From Legionella wadsworthii DSM 21896 = ATCC 33877 (GTDB taxonomy: Bacteria; Pseudomonadota; Gammaproteobacteria; Legionellales; Legionellaceae): a stretch of 64,000 nt of DNA. The stretch lies in NCBI RefSeq assembly GCF_000701265.1, contig NZ_KL370759.1:515360-579359 (forward strand), written 5' to 3'. Positions within the stretch are counted from its first letter, which is position 1, and every line of letters begins with the position of its first letter. Below are positions 1-8,997 of this stretch, piece by piece. Made by a program: the position numbers and the translations under genes. The notes beneath the pieces were generated by a model. That model was not told the DNA's origin. It saw only the letters and a list, made by a program, of their open reading frames with translations, and made no database searches.

Positions 1-268
1 GAGCCTGGGGTGCTCGTGATATTAAAAAATGGCTGTTATTCACTTTTTGTTTTTTTACCATAGAACTATTTATTTCAACTTGTTTTGCCTTAAATAGATA
101 GGAGGAATATCCTGATTCACGTGTAGTACGTGACGGTGGATTGTCATGCCTTTTCATAAAGGCATCGATTTTCCTTTGCTCCCGCTTATTCTTTACGGGA
201 AGAACTTTCTTGCCGACTTCTTTATAGTAATGCTGTTCCAATTTGACTGATTCATGCTTTCTTTTCAT
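1..268 (-). CDS. Partial hypothetical protein, N-terminal 89 residues
   Basis: The reading frame opens at an ATG whose first base is 268 on the minus strand and stays open to the window edge, so the C-terminal part lies outside. The visible part is very basic and hydrophilic (many Lys, Arg and His) with no signal peptide or membrane segment. I do not recognise a family. It is divergent from cca and from the small membrane protein gene that follows. The uninterrupted 89 codons and a plausible start make it likely to be a real gene, but its full length and function cannot be judged here. Confidence 0.5.
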   Translation of the reverse strand, partial: MKRKHESVKLEQHYYKEVGKKVLPVKNKREQRKIDAFMKRHDNPPSRTTRESGYSSYLFKAKQVEINSSMVKKQKVNNSHFLISRAPQA

Positions 269-470
269 AACTAAAATAGACCCGAATGATACAAAAAGGT
301 AAATTATAGTACAAAATTATAATGTTTTTAAATTAAGGAATTATTAAAAGAGAATTAAATAGATACAAATATATCTTGTTGGTATACCTGCATTTTTAAG
401 GTGTAACAAAGGCTCAACTGAAGTAACTGAGTGTTAATTGCTTTATTATGATGGGTGGAATGAATTCCAT

Positions 471-728
471 TTAGTACAAGAAATATTCAAATAAAAAAGG
501 GCAAATTATGAAGAAGAGTCCAAGAATTAAATAAAATATAAATTCATCTTGAATGCGTCTTTGATCTTTTTCTCTTGGACGAAGCATATAAAATGCAATA
601 AATAGAAAAATGATACCTATAAAGATGCTAAAAATCTGTCCATACAAAAGTATGGACGTGTAATACCTCGGGGGTGTTTGTCCTACACTCCCTGGAATAA
701 CTTGAACCGTAGTAGCCAATAATGTCAT
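471..728 (-). CDS. Small two-helix membrane protein, hypothetical
   Basis: This 85-residue protein has two strongly hydrophobic segments (about residues 27-47 and 64-84) joined by a short charged loop containing RPREKDQRR. That is the shape of a small inner-membrane hairpin protein. No family is recognised. The Shine-Dalgarno region is weak, so the start is uncertain. It sits alone between a partial gene and cca, divergent from cca. The clean hydrophobic pattern argues for a real gene. The alternative is a chance open frame in AT-rich DNA. Confidence 0.5.
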   Translation of the reverse strand: MTLLATTVQVIPGSVGQTPPRYYTSILLYGQIFSIFIGIIFLFIAFYMLRPREKDQRRIQDEFIFYLILGLFFIICPFLFEYFLY

Positions 729-935
729 TTTGATGTTGGTTAGATTGTTATTCTTAATCCTCGCTTTATTTTATAAATATTTCAAGTGTTTGGTTCTTTT
801 TTCCTAAGACCATTCTCATTCATGCAATCGTTTTCCATACTTGAAACTTTTGTATAAATAATCGAATGGTTGTTGATAATATAACCACGAAATTATAAAA
901 TGTTCGAATTTGATACACATTTACATGTAATCAGT

Positions 936-2078
936 ATGAAAATTTATTTAGTAGGTGGTGCGGTTCGGGACAAATTACTGGGCTTACAGCCTAAAGATAA
1001 TGATTGGGTAATCGTAGGAGCAAACCGAGACGACTTACTCAAAATAGGTTTTAAACCGGTTAATGGTAGTCCTGAGGCTCAAAATTTTCCTGTTTTTTTA
1101 CATCCAGAAACTAATGAAGAGTATGCTCTTGCACGAGCCGAAAAACGAGTGAGCCAAGGTCATGGTGGTTTTGAGTTTGATACGTCTTCTGGAATTACCT
1201 TGCTAGATGATTTAAAACGGCGTGATTTAACCATCAATGCCATGGCATTACCTTTTGAAAATGACCAATACGGCGAATTAATTGACCCTTATAATGGAAA
1301 AACTGATTTGGAGAATCAAACCCTTAGGCATGTATCGCCCGCTTTTGTAGAAGATCCCCTGCGTTTAATTCGTACCGCACGCTTTGCCGCTTGTTTTGGT
1401 TATAAGGTAGCACCAGATACAATGTTACTTATGGAACAAATGGTTTGTGAGGGGAAGATAAGTGAGTTGAGTTGTGAGCGTATATGGAAAGAAATGGAAC
1501 GTGCCATGATGGGTACACATCCAGCTAATTTTTTTGAGGTGCTTAATAAATGCGGTGCTGATCGTATTTTGTTTCCTTACTTAATAATATCAGGGGCAGG
1601 TATTCAAGGGTTGCAATTAGCCGCTGTCTATAAAAATTCTGGCCCTGTACGGTTTGCTGCTTTAATGCATGACTTATCTCAAGGAAAAATAAATCATTTT
1701 TGCAAACAGTTTAATATCCCCAATCTGTATCGTGATCTAGCCATCCTGGTTAACAAAAATTGGGCATTATTCAAACGAACTCCGGAACTGGATGCAAAAG
1801 ATCTGTTGGATTTTATGACCCAGTTAGGCGCTTTTCAAAATAAAGAGCGATTTGATCATTGCTTGCAAGTTTTCGAGGCATGTTCTCAAGAATCACCGAA
1901 TATCGAAAAAATTAAACGGGCTTATCAAGCAGCCAAATCAATCAATACGAAAGATCTCGCTGCCAAATACCTAGGTCATGAAATAACAAGACAAATTAGA
2001 AGCTTACGTATCGCATCGATTCAACAATCTTGGAATGATGTCTCTAAAGACAGGACTTACAGTTCTACGTTTTTATAG
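936..2078 (+). CDS. cca: CCA-adding enzyme (tRNA nucleotidyltransferase)
   Basis: It adds or repairs the 3'-terminal CCA of tRNAs using CTP and ATP. The start at 936 gives MKIYLVGGAVRDKLL, the usual family N-terminus; an upstream in-frame ATG at 900 would add twelve unrelated residues. Class II features follow: the GGAVRD nucleotide-binding loop, KDNDWVIVG with the metal-binding acidic pair, and RRDLTINAMA and EDPLRLIRTARFAA of the core. At 380 residues it is shorter than the roughly 412-residue Escherichia coli enzyme. The missing part falls in the HD phosphohydrolase region: only LMHDL remains and the histidine-rich stretch after it is absent. The phosphatase and phosphodiesterase activities of the E. 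coli enzyme are therefore probably lost, while CCA addition should be intact. It is a single gene. Confidence 0.93.
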   Translation: MKIYLVGGAVRDKLLGLQPKDNDWVIVGANRDDLLKIGFKPVNGSPEAQNFPVFLHPETNEEYALARAEKRVSQGHGGFEFDTSSGITLLDDLKRRDLTINAMALPFENDQYGELIDPYNGKTDLENQTLRHVSPAFVEDPLRLIRTARFAACFGYKVAPDTMLLMEQMVCEGKISELSCERIWKEMERAMMGTHPANFFEVLNKCGADRILFPYLIISGAGIQGLQLAAVYKNSGPVRFAALMHDLSQGKINHFCKQFNIPNLYRDLAILVNKNWALFKRTPELDAKDLLDFMTQLGAFQNKERFDHCLQVFEACSQESPNIEKIKRAYQAAKSINTKDLAAKYLGHEITRQIRSLRIASIQQSWNDVSKDRTYSSTFL

Positions 2079-2165
2079 CTCAATAGGCTAGAAATAAAGC
2101 ATAAGCTTCATAAAAAATTCAATTTATACTATAATTATCCATAAAATTTAACATGTTGGTTTACC

Positions 2166-4184
2166 ATGATTCAACGCGAAAAAGAACTACTTGAGCAAAT
2201 ATCAGACGCAATTAAAGATACAAATCGACCTCTAAATGATCGTCTGGATTTATTATTTTCAGCTCTTTTTGAACTGGATAAAATTCAAAAAGGACAAAGA
2301 AATGGGTACTCGGAAGAATTACTTAAGGAAGTAACAAAAGAGGCGGCTCTTGAAGAATTACTAAAACAAATCGCAGCTACAGCAGAAACAGAAGATACTG
2401 ATACAAAAATTGTTCGTTCTATATTGAAGTTTGCACTGAAAAATCCTGAGATATATGGACTAAGCATACGTTTTAAACCTTTTATTCAACAATGCTTGGC
2501 GAATACGTCTATTGAGGCAGAAACCCCCGTTGCATTAAATACTGTAATTTTAAAACAAGACTGGGTTGCAAGAGAAGTTCTTCAAATCCAGGATTTAGGT
2601 GAAGATGCGCCCAATGCGCAAATATTTGTTGATGCATTAAGGAAAGGTGATTATTTTGTGGCTTCTAAATTTTCCAATTGGGTAGTCAAAAAATATGAAA
2701 CGCCAGAATTAAACCCAAAGGGGGTAATTCTTGGGGTAGATAATTTGCACCCGTTAATCGCTTATGAATTGGCCTATACAGATATTTCTCCAGAAGATAT
2801 GCCCGCTGTACTTGTGATGTTTGATCACTCTCAAGCTGAGGATCAATATAATGCTATTTTGATTTCTTCCGGAATAAGCAATTTAATAAATGAAATTGCA
2901 GCGATTAAAAAAATAGATTCTGATCAAAATCCGATAGATGTTCTTAAGGAGAAACATGAACAATTTCTAAAATCAGAAAATCCTGTCGAAGAATTGATTG
3001 AAAAAGGTCTTACTTTTAAAGATATAGAAGACCTTGGTGATCACTCTCATCCTGATAAAGTCAAACATTTTTCAAGACTAAATAGAAGTCCAGTTACGAC
3101 AAACTCGATTTTATTGAATACACCCACTGCTTCACTCGATGAAATGGATACACTCATTAATTTCAAAGACCAAATTTTTGAATACATCGATTATCTTGAA
3201 GCTAATCCCCCAGAAAATCCCCAGGATGAGTCCTATAATAATCGTTTAAAGGCAGCCTATGAAATGCTTAAGACCCTGCAAAAAGGGGGAACATTCTATG
3301 ACAACATCATTCCCAATTTAATAACTCAAAGCAAAATCATTGCCGCAAATAATCCCACGCCTTGGGAGGTGGACTGGTTACGAAAAAGTAGAGAATCGTT
3401 TACAACTCAATTAATTCAATTAAACACCTGGGATGCCCACTCGGAACATATTGGCGTTTTAGTAGCGCTTCAAAAACAGTTAATTCGATACATGCATCAT
3501 TTGGAAACAGAGATTTCAAACGCTCCAAAGCCTCACCTGAGCCAACATCTTGAGTTAGCTTATGACATGCTTGCGGTACTCCAACTAGGGGGATCAATAA
3601 AAGAAGTGATGATACCCAAAATTAATTCAATTGTTCGTTCGATTGCTCAAAGTAACCCACAGATTTGGGAGATTGACTGGTTACGAGCAACTCGTGATTC
3701 ATTAACTGCAAATTTTATGGGATTGAATACCATTCATGCTGATTTTGTAGTAGACCATGAAAAATTATTAGAATTAAAAAATAAAATAATTTCCTATCTT
3801 GATTATCTGGAAAATAATCCACCAGAAAATTTTCAGCAAACCTATGTAAATCGAGTAAAAGCAGCATCTGCGATGCTTGAGATTCTCCAGCAAGGAGGAA
3901 AAGTAAAAGAGGAGATAATTCCCAAAATTAAAGCTCAAGCAGATATCATATCCAAAAATAAACCAGGTATATTGGAGCTAGGATTTTTAGGATGGTTACA
4001 AAGTTTCTTTGATCAATTCAAAAAACCAATGAGTTTGGAAACTTCAAAGGCTCTTGAAGAAATTAATAAAATTGTACAATCTAATGAAGTTAAAGAACCA
4101 GCGAATCATGTCCTTGAGCAAGAAAATATATCAATGGAAGGAGGAGAAGGGACTAAATCTCAAAAGGGTCCTTTCAGTATCTAA
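2166..4184 (+). CDS. 672-residue helical protein with three ~100-residue repeats, effector candidate
   Basis: No family is recognised. The N-terminal half (about 1-320) is acidic and mostly helical. From about residue 324 there are three tandem repeats (about 324-425, 428-528 and 530-625). Each carries a helix like FKDQIFEYIDYLEANPPEN, then AAYEMLKTLQKGG, then IIPxI, then ExDWLR. Repeats 1 and 3 are closest. The C-terminus is hydrophilic and acidic (EQENISMEGGEG), as in many Dot/Icm substrates. There is no signal peptide or membrane segment. A TATAAT-like box lies at about 2130-2135, and a strong hairpin follows the stop. Translocation is an inference from style and genus only. Confidence 0.7.
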   Translation: MIQREKELLEQISDAIKDTNRPLNDRLDLLFSALFELDKIQKGQRNGYSEELLKEVTKEAALEELLKQIAATAETEDTDTKIVRSILKFALKNPEIYGLSIRFKPFIQQCLANTSIEAETPVALNTVILKQDWVAREVLQIQDLGEDAPNAQIFVDALRKGDYFVASKFSNWVVKKYETPELNPKGVILGVDNLHPLIAYELAYTDISPEDMPAVLVMFDHSQAEDQYNAILISSGISNLINEIAAIKKIDSDQNPIDVLKEKHEQFLKSENPVEELIEKGLTFKDIEDLGDHSHPDKVKHFSRLNRSPVTTNSILLNTPTASLDEMDTLINFKDQIFEYIDYLEANPPENPQDESYNNRLKAAYEMLKTLQKGGTFYDNIIPNLITQSKIIAANNPTPWEVDWLRKSRESFTTQLIQLNTWDAHSEHIGVLVALQKQLIRYMHHLETEISNAPKPHLSQHLELAYDMLAVLQLGGSIKEVMIPKINSIVRSIAQSNPQIWEIDWLRATRDSLTANFMGLNTIHADFVVDHEKLLELKNKIISYLDYLENNPPENFQQTYVNRVKAASAMLEILQQGGKVKEEIIPKIKAQADIISKNKPGILELGFLGWLQSFFDQFKKPMSLETSKALEEINKIVQSNEVKEPANHVLEQENISMEGGEGTKSQKGPFSI

Positions 4185-4189
4185 AAGAC

Positions 4190-4224
4190 AGAAACCTTTC
4201 TCAACATGTTGAGAAAGGGTTTCT
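4190..4224. terminator. Bidirectional hairpin terminator between convergent genes
   Basis: A near-perfect inverted repeat (AGAAACC-TTTCTCAAC, then GTTGAGAAAGGGTTTCT) lies between two convergent genes and can end transcripts from both. The T-rich run on either side is modest. Confidence 0.7.
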
Positions 4225-4227
4225 AAT

Positions 4228-4503
4228 TTAATGTACCGGTCCATTCCCACCGCCATTATCTGTCCCAATGGCTCCAGTATTTCCCCCATTTCCCAAACTG
4301 GTATCCGGAGTCGGTGCATTGTTGGGTTTGTTGTTTGGATTAGTACTCATATTAGGATTTGTGGTGTTGTTAAAATTCGTATCCCCTATATGATTGTCCG
4401 GATTGGCATTATTATAGGGAGCATTTCCGACTGTATTTTCATCCGCTGCAAAAACAGAAGAAAAAATACCAAGGCTCATTAATATTAAAAAAATTTTTTT
4501 CAT
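4228..4503 (-). CDS. Small secreted Asn/Gly-rich protein
   Basis: This is a 91-residue protein with a clear Sec signal peptide: MKK start, hydrophobic core, and SVFA before the likely cleavage after residue 19. The mature part of about 72 residues is almost entirely Asn, Pro, Gly, Thr and Asp, with imperfect NPN/NTN motifs, so it is probably disordered. A good ribosome site (GGAGAA, about 5 bases before the ATG) is present. It is convergent with the repeat protein and shares its terminator. No enzymatic motif is visible. It may be a periplasmic or surface low-complexity protein; nothing more specific can be said. Confidence 0.72.
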   Translation of the reverse strand: MKKIFLILMSLGIFSSVFAADENTVGNAPYNNANPDNHIGDTNFNNTTNPNMSTNPNNKPNNAPTPDTSLGNGGNTGAIGTDNGGGNGPVH

Positions 4504-4684
4504 GGTTTTCTCCTAAATCCTAACTTTTTGTCTCGCTATATTTAAAAAATAGGCAATATAAAAAGTAAATGCAACCTGTGTGAAGTAGGTAATAAAAAGA
4601 GGGAATTCTTTGGAAGATTTTCGTCTATTATATAATTAATACCCATTTATTTTTTATAAATGAAAGTTGAAGAAGAGATTCAAC

Positions 4685-5743
4685 ATGAAATTATCTAAAA
4701 AAATATGTTTTCTACTTGCCTATATTTTGGTATTACTCCCTTTTATCGGCTTTTATTTAGGAAACATTTATACTTTTCTACCCTTTTTTGTTTTATTCAC
4801 TCTTATTCCCTTAATGGATTTTTGGTTAGTTGATTCAAGTAATCCCGACTCAGTCCAAGATAAGCTACTCATGAAAGATTCATATTTTAAGGTGATTTCC
4901 TGGATGTATGTTCCGCTACAATGTTTCATTTTAATTTTTGCAATATATTTGATAATTCATTATCCATTAACCATCATCGAATTAATTGGGTTTAGTCTTT
5001 CCATAGGGCTTTTGACAGGTGGAATCGGTATTACCCTTGCTCATGAGCTGATGCACAAAAACTTCTTTATTGATCAAATTTTGGGTAAAATTTTATTGGT
5101 TAGTGTTTGTTATGGACATTTCTTTATTGAACATGTACGCGGACATCATGTTTATGTCGGGACACCTCATGATCCTGCGACATCTCGATTAGGAGAAAGC
5201 GTCTATCATTTTTTGCCAAGGACAATTAGTGGCTCTTTTACTTCCGCTTTAAAAATCGAGCGAAAACGATTAGAACGTAAAGGACACCCCTGGTTTCATT
5301 ATAAAAATGAATTTTGGTGGATTATTAATATACCTATCCTTATTTCATTTTTTCTTTGTTTTTATGGGGGGTGGAAAGCGCTTGTTTTCTTCTTACTTCA
5401 ATCCCTGACTGCCATTTTATTGTTGGAAATCATTAATTATATTGAACACTATGGCTTAGAACGCAAGAAACTTGCAAATGGGACTTATGAAAAAGTTTCT
5501 GATCAACATTCCTGGAATGCCAATCATTGGTTGAGTAATATGCTGCTCTTTCAACTGCAGCGACATTCCGATCATCATCTCCATGGTGCACGCCCTTATC
5601 AAGTATTGCGCCATATTGATACCAGTCCTCAGCTTCCCTCAGGGTATTTGGGTATGATAATTCTGGCGCTTTTTCCACCTTTATGGCGTAAAACAATGGA
5701 TAAACGCGTTTTTGAAATTCAGCCAAAAACTACTGATTTATGA
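4685..5743 (+). CDS. alkB: AlkB-type alkane 1-monooxygenase / fatty acid desaturase superfamily
   Basis: It is an integral-membrane non-haem di-iron hydroxylase; AlkB enzymes oxidise the terminal methyl group of alkanes using a rubredoxin as electron donor. All four histidine clusters are visible in order: HELMHK (from about residue 120), EHVRGHH (about 149), NYIEHYGL (about 251) and LQRHSDHH (about 291), with hydrophobic segments between. The start at 4685 follows an AGAAGAG site; a TTG upstream would add six residues. At 352 residues it is a little shorter than Pseudomonas AlkB (about 400). No rubredoxin or rubredoxin reductase gene is nearby, so the electron donor must be encoded elsewhere. 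The substrate could be an alkane or another alkyl chain. Confidence 0.88.
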   Translation: MKLSKKICFLLAYILVLLPFIGFYLGNIYTFLPFFVLFTLIPLMDFWLVDSSNPDSVQDKLLMKDSYFKVISWMYVPLQCFILIFAIYLIIHYPLTIIELIGFSLSIGLLTGGIGITLAHELMHKNFFIDQILGKILLVSVCYGHFFIEHVRGHHVYVGTPHDPATSRLGESVYHFLPRTISGSFTSALKIERKRLERKGHPWFHYKNEFWWIINIPILISFFLCFYGGWKALVFFLLQSLTAILLLEIINYIEHYGLERKKLANGTYEKVSDQHSWNANHWLSNMLLFQLQRHSDHHLHGARPYQVLRHIDTSPQLPSGYLGMIILALFPPLWRKTMDKRVFEIQPKTTDL

Positions 5744-5860
5744 AGACACCCAAGAGATAATAAAATCTTTATTTCATTCCAAAATTTCTAATGTTTTCCT
5801 TAGATTGCAAATCATTTTCAACAGTCTATGCTTAATTTAATTACGACTTCAGGATGAAAA

Positions 5861-6412
5861 ATGATGAATTCACTAGATGGAGTTAAGATAGCTATTTTAT
5901 TGGCTGATGGTTTTGAACAGGTGGAAATGGTCAAACCAAGAGAAGCACTGCAAAAACAGGGCGCTCAAACGTACCTTATTTCAAACAAAACAACTGTTCA
6001 AGGATGGAATCATGCAGATAAAGCGGATTCCTTTCATGTTGATGTTCTTCTCGAAAATGCCATTCCAGATGATTATGATGCTTTAATTTTACCCGGCGGT
6101 GTCATGAATCCAGACACACTACGTACTTTGCCAGAAGCAGTAGAATTTACTCAGAAAATGGACGAGCAAAAAAAAATAATCGCTGCTATTTGTCATGGAC
6201 CCTGGTTGCTTATCAATGCACAATTGGTAAAAGAAAAGCATTTAACCTCTTGGCCTTCAGTAAAAACGGACTTAATGAATGCTGGAGCAGTATGGGTTGA
6301 TAAACCAGTAGTTCAGGATGGGAATTTAATTACCAGTAGAAAACCTGACGATATTCCAGAGTTCAACAAGGTAATAGTAGAGCAATTAAAGCAATATAAA
6401 CAAAGAAGCTAA
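5861..6412 (+). CDS. DJ-1/PfpI family protein (YfkM/GSP18-like)
   Basis: It is a class I glutamine amidotransferase-like fold of the DJ-1/PfpI family, 183 residues. The N-terminal strand KIAILLADGFEQVEM and the nucleophile elbow AAICHGPWLL, with its reactive cysteine followed by His, are both present, as is the LILPGG strand. Members act as proteases, deglycases or general stress proteins, and the exact activity cannot be read from sequence. The length is typical. It lies alone downstream of alkB in the same direction, separated by about 120 bases, so it probably has its own promoter. A second ATG three bases downstream of the first is an equally possible start. Confidence 0.9.
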   Translation: MMNSLDGVKIAILLADGFEQVEMVKPREALQKQGAQTYLISNKTTVQGWNHADKADSFHVDVLLENAIPDDYDALILPGGVMNPDTLRTLPEAVEFTQKMDEQKKIIAAICHGPWLLINAQLVKEKHLTSWPSVKTDLMNAGAVWVDKPVVQDGNLITSRKPDDIPEFNKVIVEQLKQYKQRS

Positions 6413-6471
6413 CGTCTATGAGTACAATGGCCAACAGGAATTATTTTATCCTGTGGAGAACCTACTATTGA

Positions 6472-6676
6472 CAATGCGAGGTATGTGGTAATCATTATAA
6501 AAACATTTTTGAAGTTCGATTGGCAGGTAAATCCTATTTTTTTTGATTCCTTTGAATGTGCTATTACGAAACTTGCACCAACTTGCAAACATTGCTCCTG
6601 TAAAATTGTTGGGTACGGAGTTGAGAGCAATGGCGAGTATTATTGCTGTGATCACTGTGCTAGAAAAAGCGTCTAA
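6472..6676 (+). pseudogene. Metallothionein-like Cys-rich protein, frameshifted
   Basis: Two frames together spell one Cys-rich protein. Frame one (from 6472) gives CEVCGNHYKNIFEVRLAGKS then YFF and stops at 6544. The other frame continues DSFECAITKLAPTCKHCSCK and ends with GEYYCCDHCA. The switch falls in a run of eight T (6537-6544); seven would restore a continuous frame. The C-terminal cysteine pattern (CKHCSC, then YYCCDHCA) resembles bacterial metallothioneins. No start codon precedes the first frame before an in-frame TGA at 6469, so the gene is probably dead, although a sequencing slip or transcriptional slippage on the T run is possible. Alternatively only the downstream frame (6485-6676) is translated. 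Confidence 0.6.
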
Positions 6677-6735
6677 GAAAAGAAAGAAGATTTTTATGGG
6701 TAGATATGCTTTTTCAAGACAAGCGGTTTTTGAGC

Positions 6736-6776
6736 AATCCAGGCATTTGCGTCGCTGAATACGATTTGCCTGGATT
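6736..6776. terminator. Hairpin terminator between the Cys-rich gene and otsA-otsB
   Basis: A perfect 10-base inverted repeat (AATCCAGGCA and TGCCTGGATT) with a 21-base loop is followed on the plus strand by a T-rich stretch. It lies between convergent genes and probably serves both. Confidence 0.6.
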
Positions 6777-6787
6777 CTATTTTAATT

Positions 6788-8995
6788 TTAAGTTAAATTC
6801 ACGCGTTGACTCAGTAAATTTAATAAATCTACTACCTGATTGTGATTTTTTAAATGATATTTGGCATGGGAAGCTCCTATACCAACTTTGATTGAATAGG
6901 CAGTTTCAGGCAATACTTTGAACATGTCTTCATCGGTAACGTCATCACCAATAGCCATAATGAAATCATAATGAGATTTTAAAATAAAATACAAGGTAGC
7001 ATTTCCTTTATTTAAATTAGCATGGCGAAGTTCGATTACTTTATTGCCCCATAAGACTTGTAAATCACCATGAGCAACAAAATGGACCAGGTCATCTGTT
7101 AACTCCTTTACTATATAGAGACTTTGTTCTGGTAAGGTATTCCTATAGTGCCATGCAAGGGAAAATTCTTTTTCTTCAATAAAAGCGCCAGGCAACCGAT
7201 CGGCATACTTATTCAACAAGGATAATATAGATTCTTTCCAATCACATTTTTTCTGGGTTAAGATGTCCCATTGCTTGCCGATTTCTTTAATACAGGCCCC
7301 ATGTTCTCCTATCATATGAATAGGAAGGGAATAGAACCATTGATTTAAAGTGTCTTTATCTCGCCCACTGATGATCACTACATTGTTTCTGGGATCAGCT
7401 GTCAGTGAAAAAAGTGTATCCAATAACCCGGTATCAGGTTTTGCTTCTTGAGGATGTATTGTATAGGGGACAAGAGTACCATCATAGTCTAATAAAATAA
7501 GTCTTTTACTGGCGCGATGGTAATGTTCGATAAATTTTTGTTTGTCATGTAGTTGCAGGGTTTTGGCAGAAAATATTTCATTCTGTTCCTTTGTTTGAAC
7601 CAACTCATCAATAAATTCATTTCCCCAGCAAATCACGTCGTAATTTTTAAGACGTCTTTGCATTAAATGATTTCTTAATATTTGTTCTTGTTCATTTAAA
7701 CTAAGAGACATCTTAATTGCGCTTGCTATTTCTTCGATACTGTTGGGATTTACAATAAAACTTTCGGAAAGCTCTTTTGCTGCCCCTGCCGTTTCACTGA
7801 GGATAAGGACCCCTTTTTTATCAATTCTTGAAGCGATATATTCTTTAGCAATTAAGTTCATTCCGTCTCTTATCGGGGTCACCAAAATAGCATCGCTGAT
7901 TCCATAAAGTGCAATGAGATCTTCAAATTCTATATTTTTGTATTGATATAAAATGGGCATCCAATCGATATCTCCATATTTTCCATTAATATGGCTGACA
8001 CATTCCTCTATTTTCTTTTTCATGGACTGATAGTGCGACACGCTATCCCGAGAAGGCGCAACGATTAGAACTAAAGTGGCTTTCTTGTGCCAATTTTCAT
8101 TTTTTTCAAGAAATAATTCGTAAGCTTGCAAGCGATTGATAATTCCTTTTGTATAATCGAGCCGATCTACAGATAAAATAATTTTTGTTTTTTGTAATGA
8201 TTTTTGTAATTCTTCTTTTTTATTTTGTGTTTTGCTTGAACCTGCAATGTGTTGAATTTTATTGAAGGCAATTCCCATCGGAAATACTTTAGTCTTGATT
8301 AATTTGTCTTTTGTGGTAATCACGCCCATATTATGTTCATACCCCAGATTAAGTGACACACTGTGTAAAAAATTCTGAGCATATTCAGAAGTATGGAAGC
8401 CAATTAAATCGGCACCCAAAAGGCCTTTTAGTAATTCAGATCGCCAATTTTTAGGAATTAATTGAAATACTTCATAAGCCGGAAATGGAGTATGAAAAAA
8501 AAATCCTATAGGTATATTCGGAAAACCAGCATTCAATAAAGAAGGAAGTAATAATAAATGGTAATCATTGATCCACAGTATATCATCGGGTCTTATAAGC
8601 GTCGTTAATTTATTTGCAAATGCCTCATTCACTGCCTTATAGGTGTGCCAGTTTTCTTCATCATAGGTTGCAAACTCCGTAAAATAATGGAAGAGCGGCC
8701 ATAAAGTTTTGTTACAAAAACCTTGGTAAAACTTATCCATTGTTTTTTCAGGAAAAATTATGGGAAAAAGATTTTGCTTTTGAAGTTCATGAATATGAAT
8801 ATCTTTAATGATATTATCAGAATGACTTCCTGGCCACCCAACCCATAACCATTCGACTGTTTCGACAGCACTAAATTCTTCTAAAAAAGTATTAAGACCT
8901 GTTGCGAGCCCACCTATACTTTGCTGAAAGTAAATTTGAGATTTATCTTTTATAATGGTAATCGGCAATCTATTGGAAATTATTATTAGTCTCAT
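6788..8995 (-). CDS. otsA-otsB: Trehalose-6-phosphate synthase / trehalose-phosphatase fusion
   Basis: It makes trehalose from UDP-glucose and glucose-6-phosphate in one 735-residue polypeptide. The N-terminal GT20 domain (about 1-470) has RLIIISNRLPI, QSIGGLATGLN, WLWVGWPGS, LSVDRLDYTKG and TPIRDGMNLIAKEY, the usual substrate-binding segments. The C-terminal HAD phosphatase (about 490-735) has LLDYDGTLVP, VVIISGRD and AIGDDVTDEDMF. This two-domain order is common in eukaryotes and occurs in some bacteria. A GGAGAG site precedes the ATG. It is separated from the GlgE operon by 12 kb, and provides the de novo entry to the trehalose pool that the operon would use. Confidence 0.95.
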   Translation of the reverse strand: MRLIIISNRLPITIIKDKSQIYFQQSIGGLATGLNTFLEEFSAVETVEWLWVGWPGSHSDNIIKDIHIHELQKQNLFPIIFPEKTMDKFYQGFCNKTLWPLFHYFTEFATYDEENWHTYKAVNEAFANKLTTLIRPDDILWINDYHLLLLPSLLNAGFPNIPIGFFFHTPFPAYEVFQLIPKNWRSELLKGLLGADLIGFHTSEYAQNFLHSVSLNLGYEHNMGVITTKDKLIKTKVFPMGIAFNKIQHIAGSSKTQNKKEELQKSLQKTKIILSVDRLDYTKGIINRLQAYELFLEKNENWHKKATLVLIVAPSRDSVSHYQSMKKKIEECVSHINGKYGDIDWMPILYQYKNIEFEDLIALYGISDAILVTPIRDGMNLIAKEYIASRIDKKGVLILSETAGAAKELSESFIVNPNSIEEIASAIKMSLSLNEQEQILRNHLMQRRLKNYDVICWGNEFIDELVQTKEQNEIFSAKTLQLHDKQKFIEHYHRASKRLILLDYDGTLVPYTIHPQEAKPDTGLLDTLFSLTADPRNNVVIISGRDKDTLNQWFYSLPIHMIGEHGACIKEIGKQWDILTQKKCDWKESILSLLNKYADRLPGAFIEEKEFSLAWHYRNTLPEQSLYIVKELTDDLVHFVAHGDLQVLWGNKVIELRHANLNKGNATLYFILKSHYDFIMAIGDDVTDEDMFKVLPETAYSIKVGIGASHAKYHLKNHNQVVDLLNLLSQRVNLT

Positions 8996-8997
8996 AA

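Noticed and set aside
4231..4482. 83-codon plus-strand frame opposite the Asn-rich secreted gene
   Set aside because: It is the complement of a repetitive coding sequence; the opposite frame has a clear signal peptide and ribosome site.
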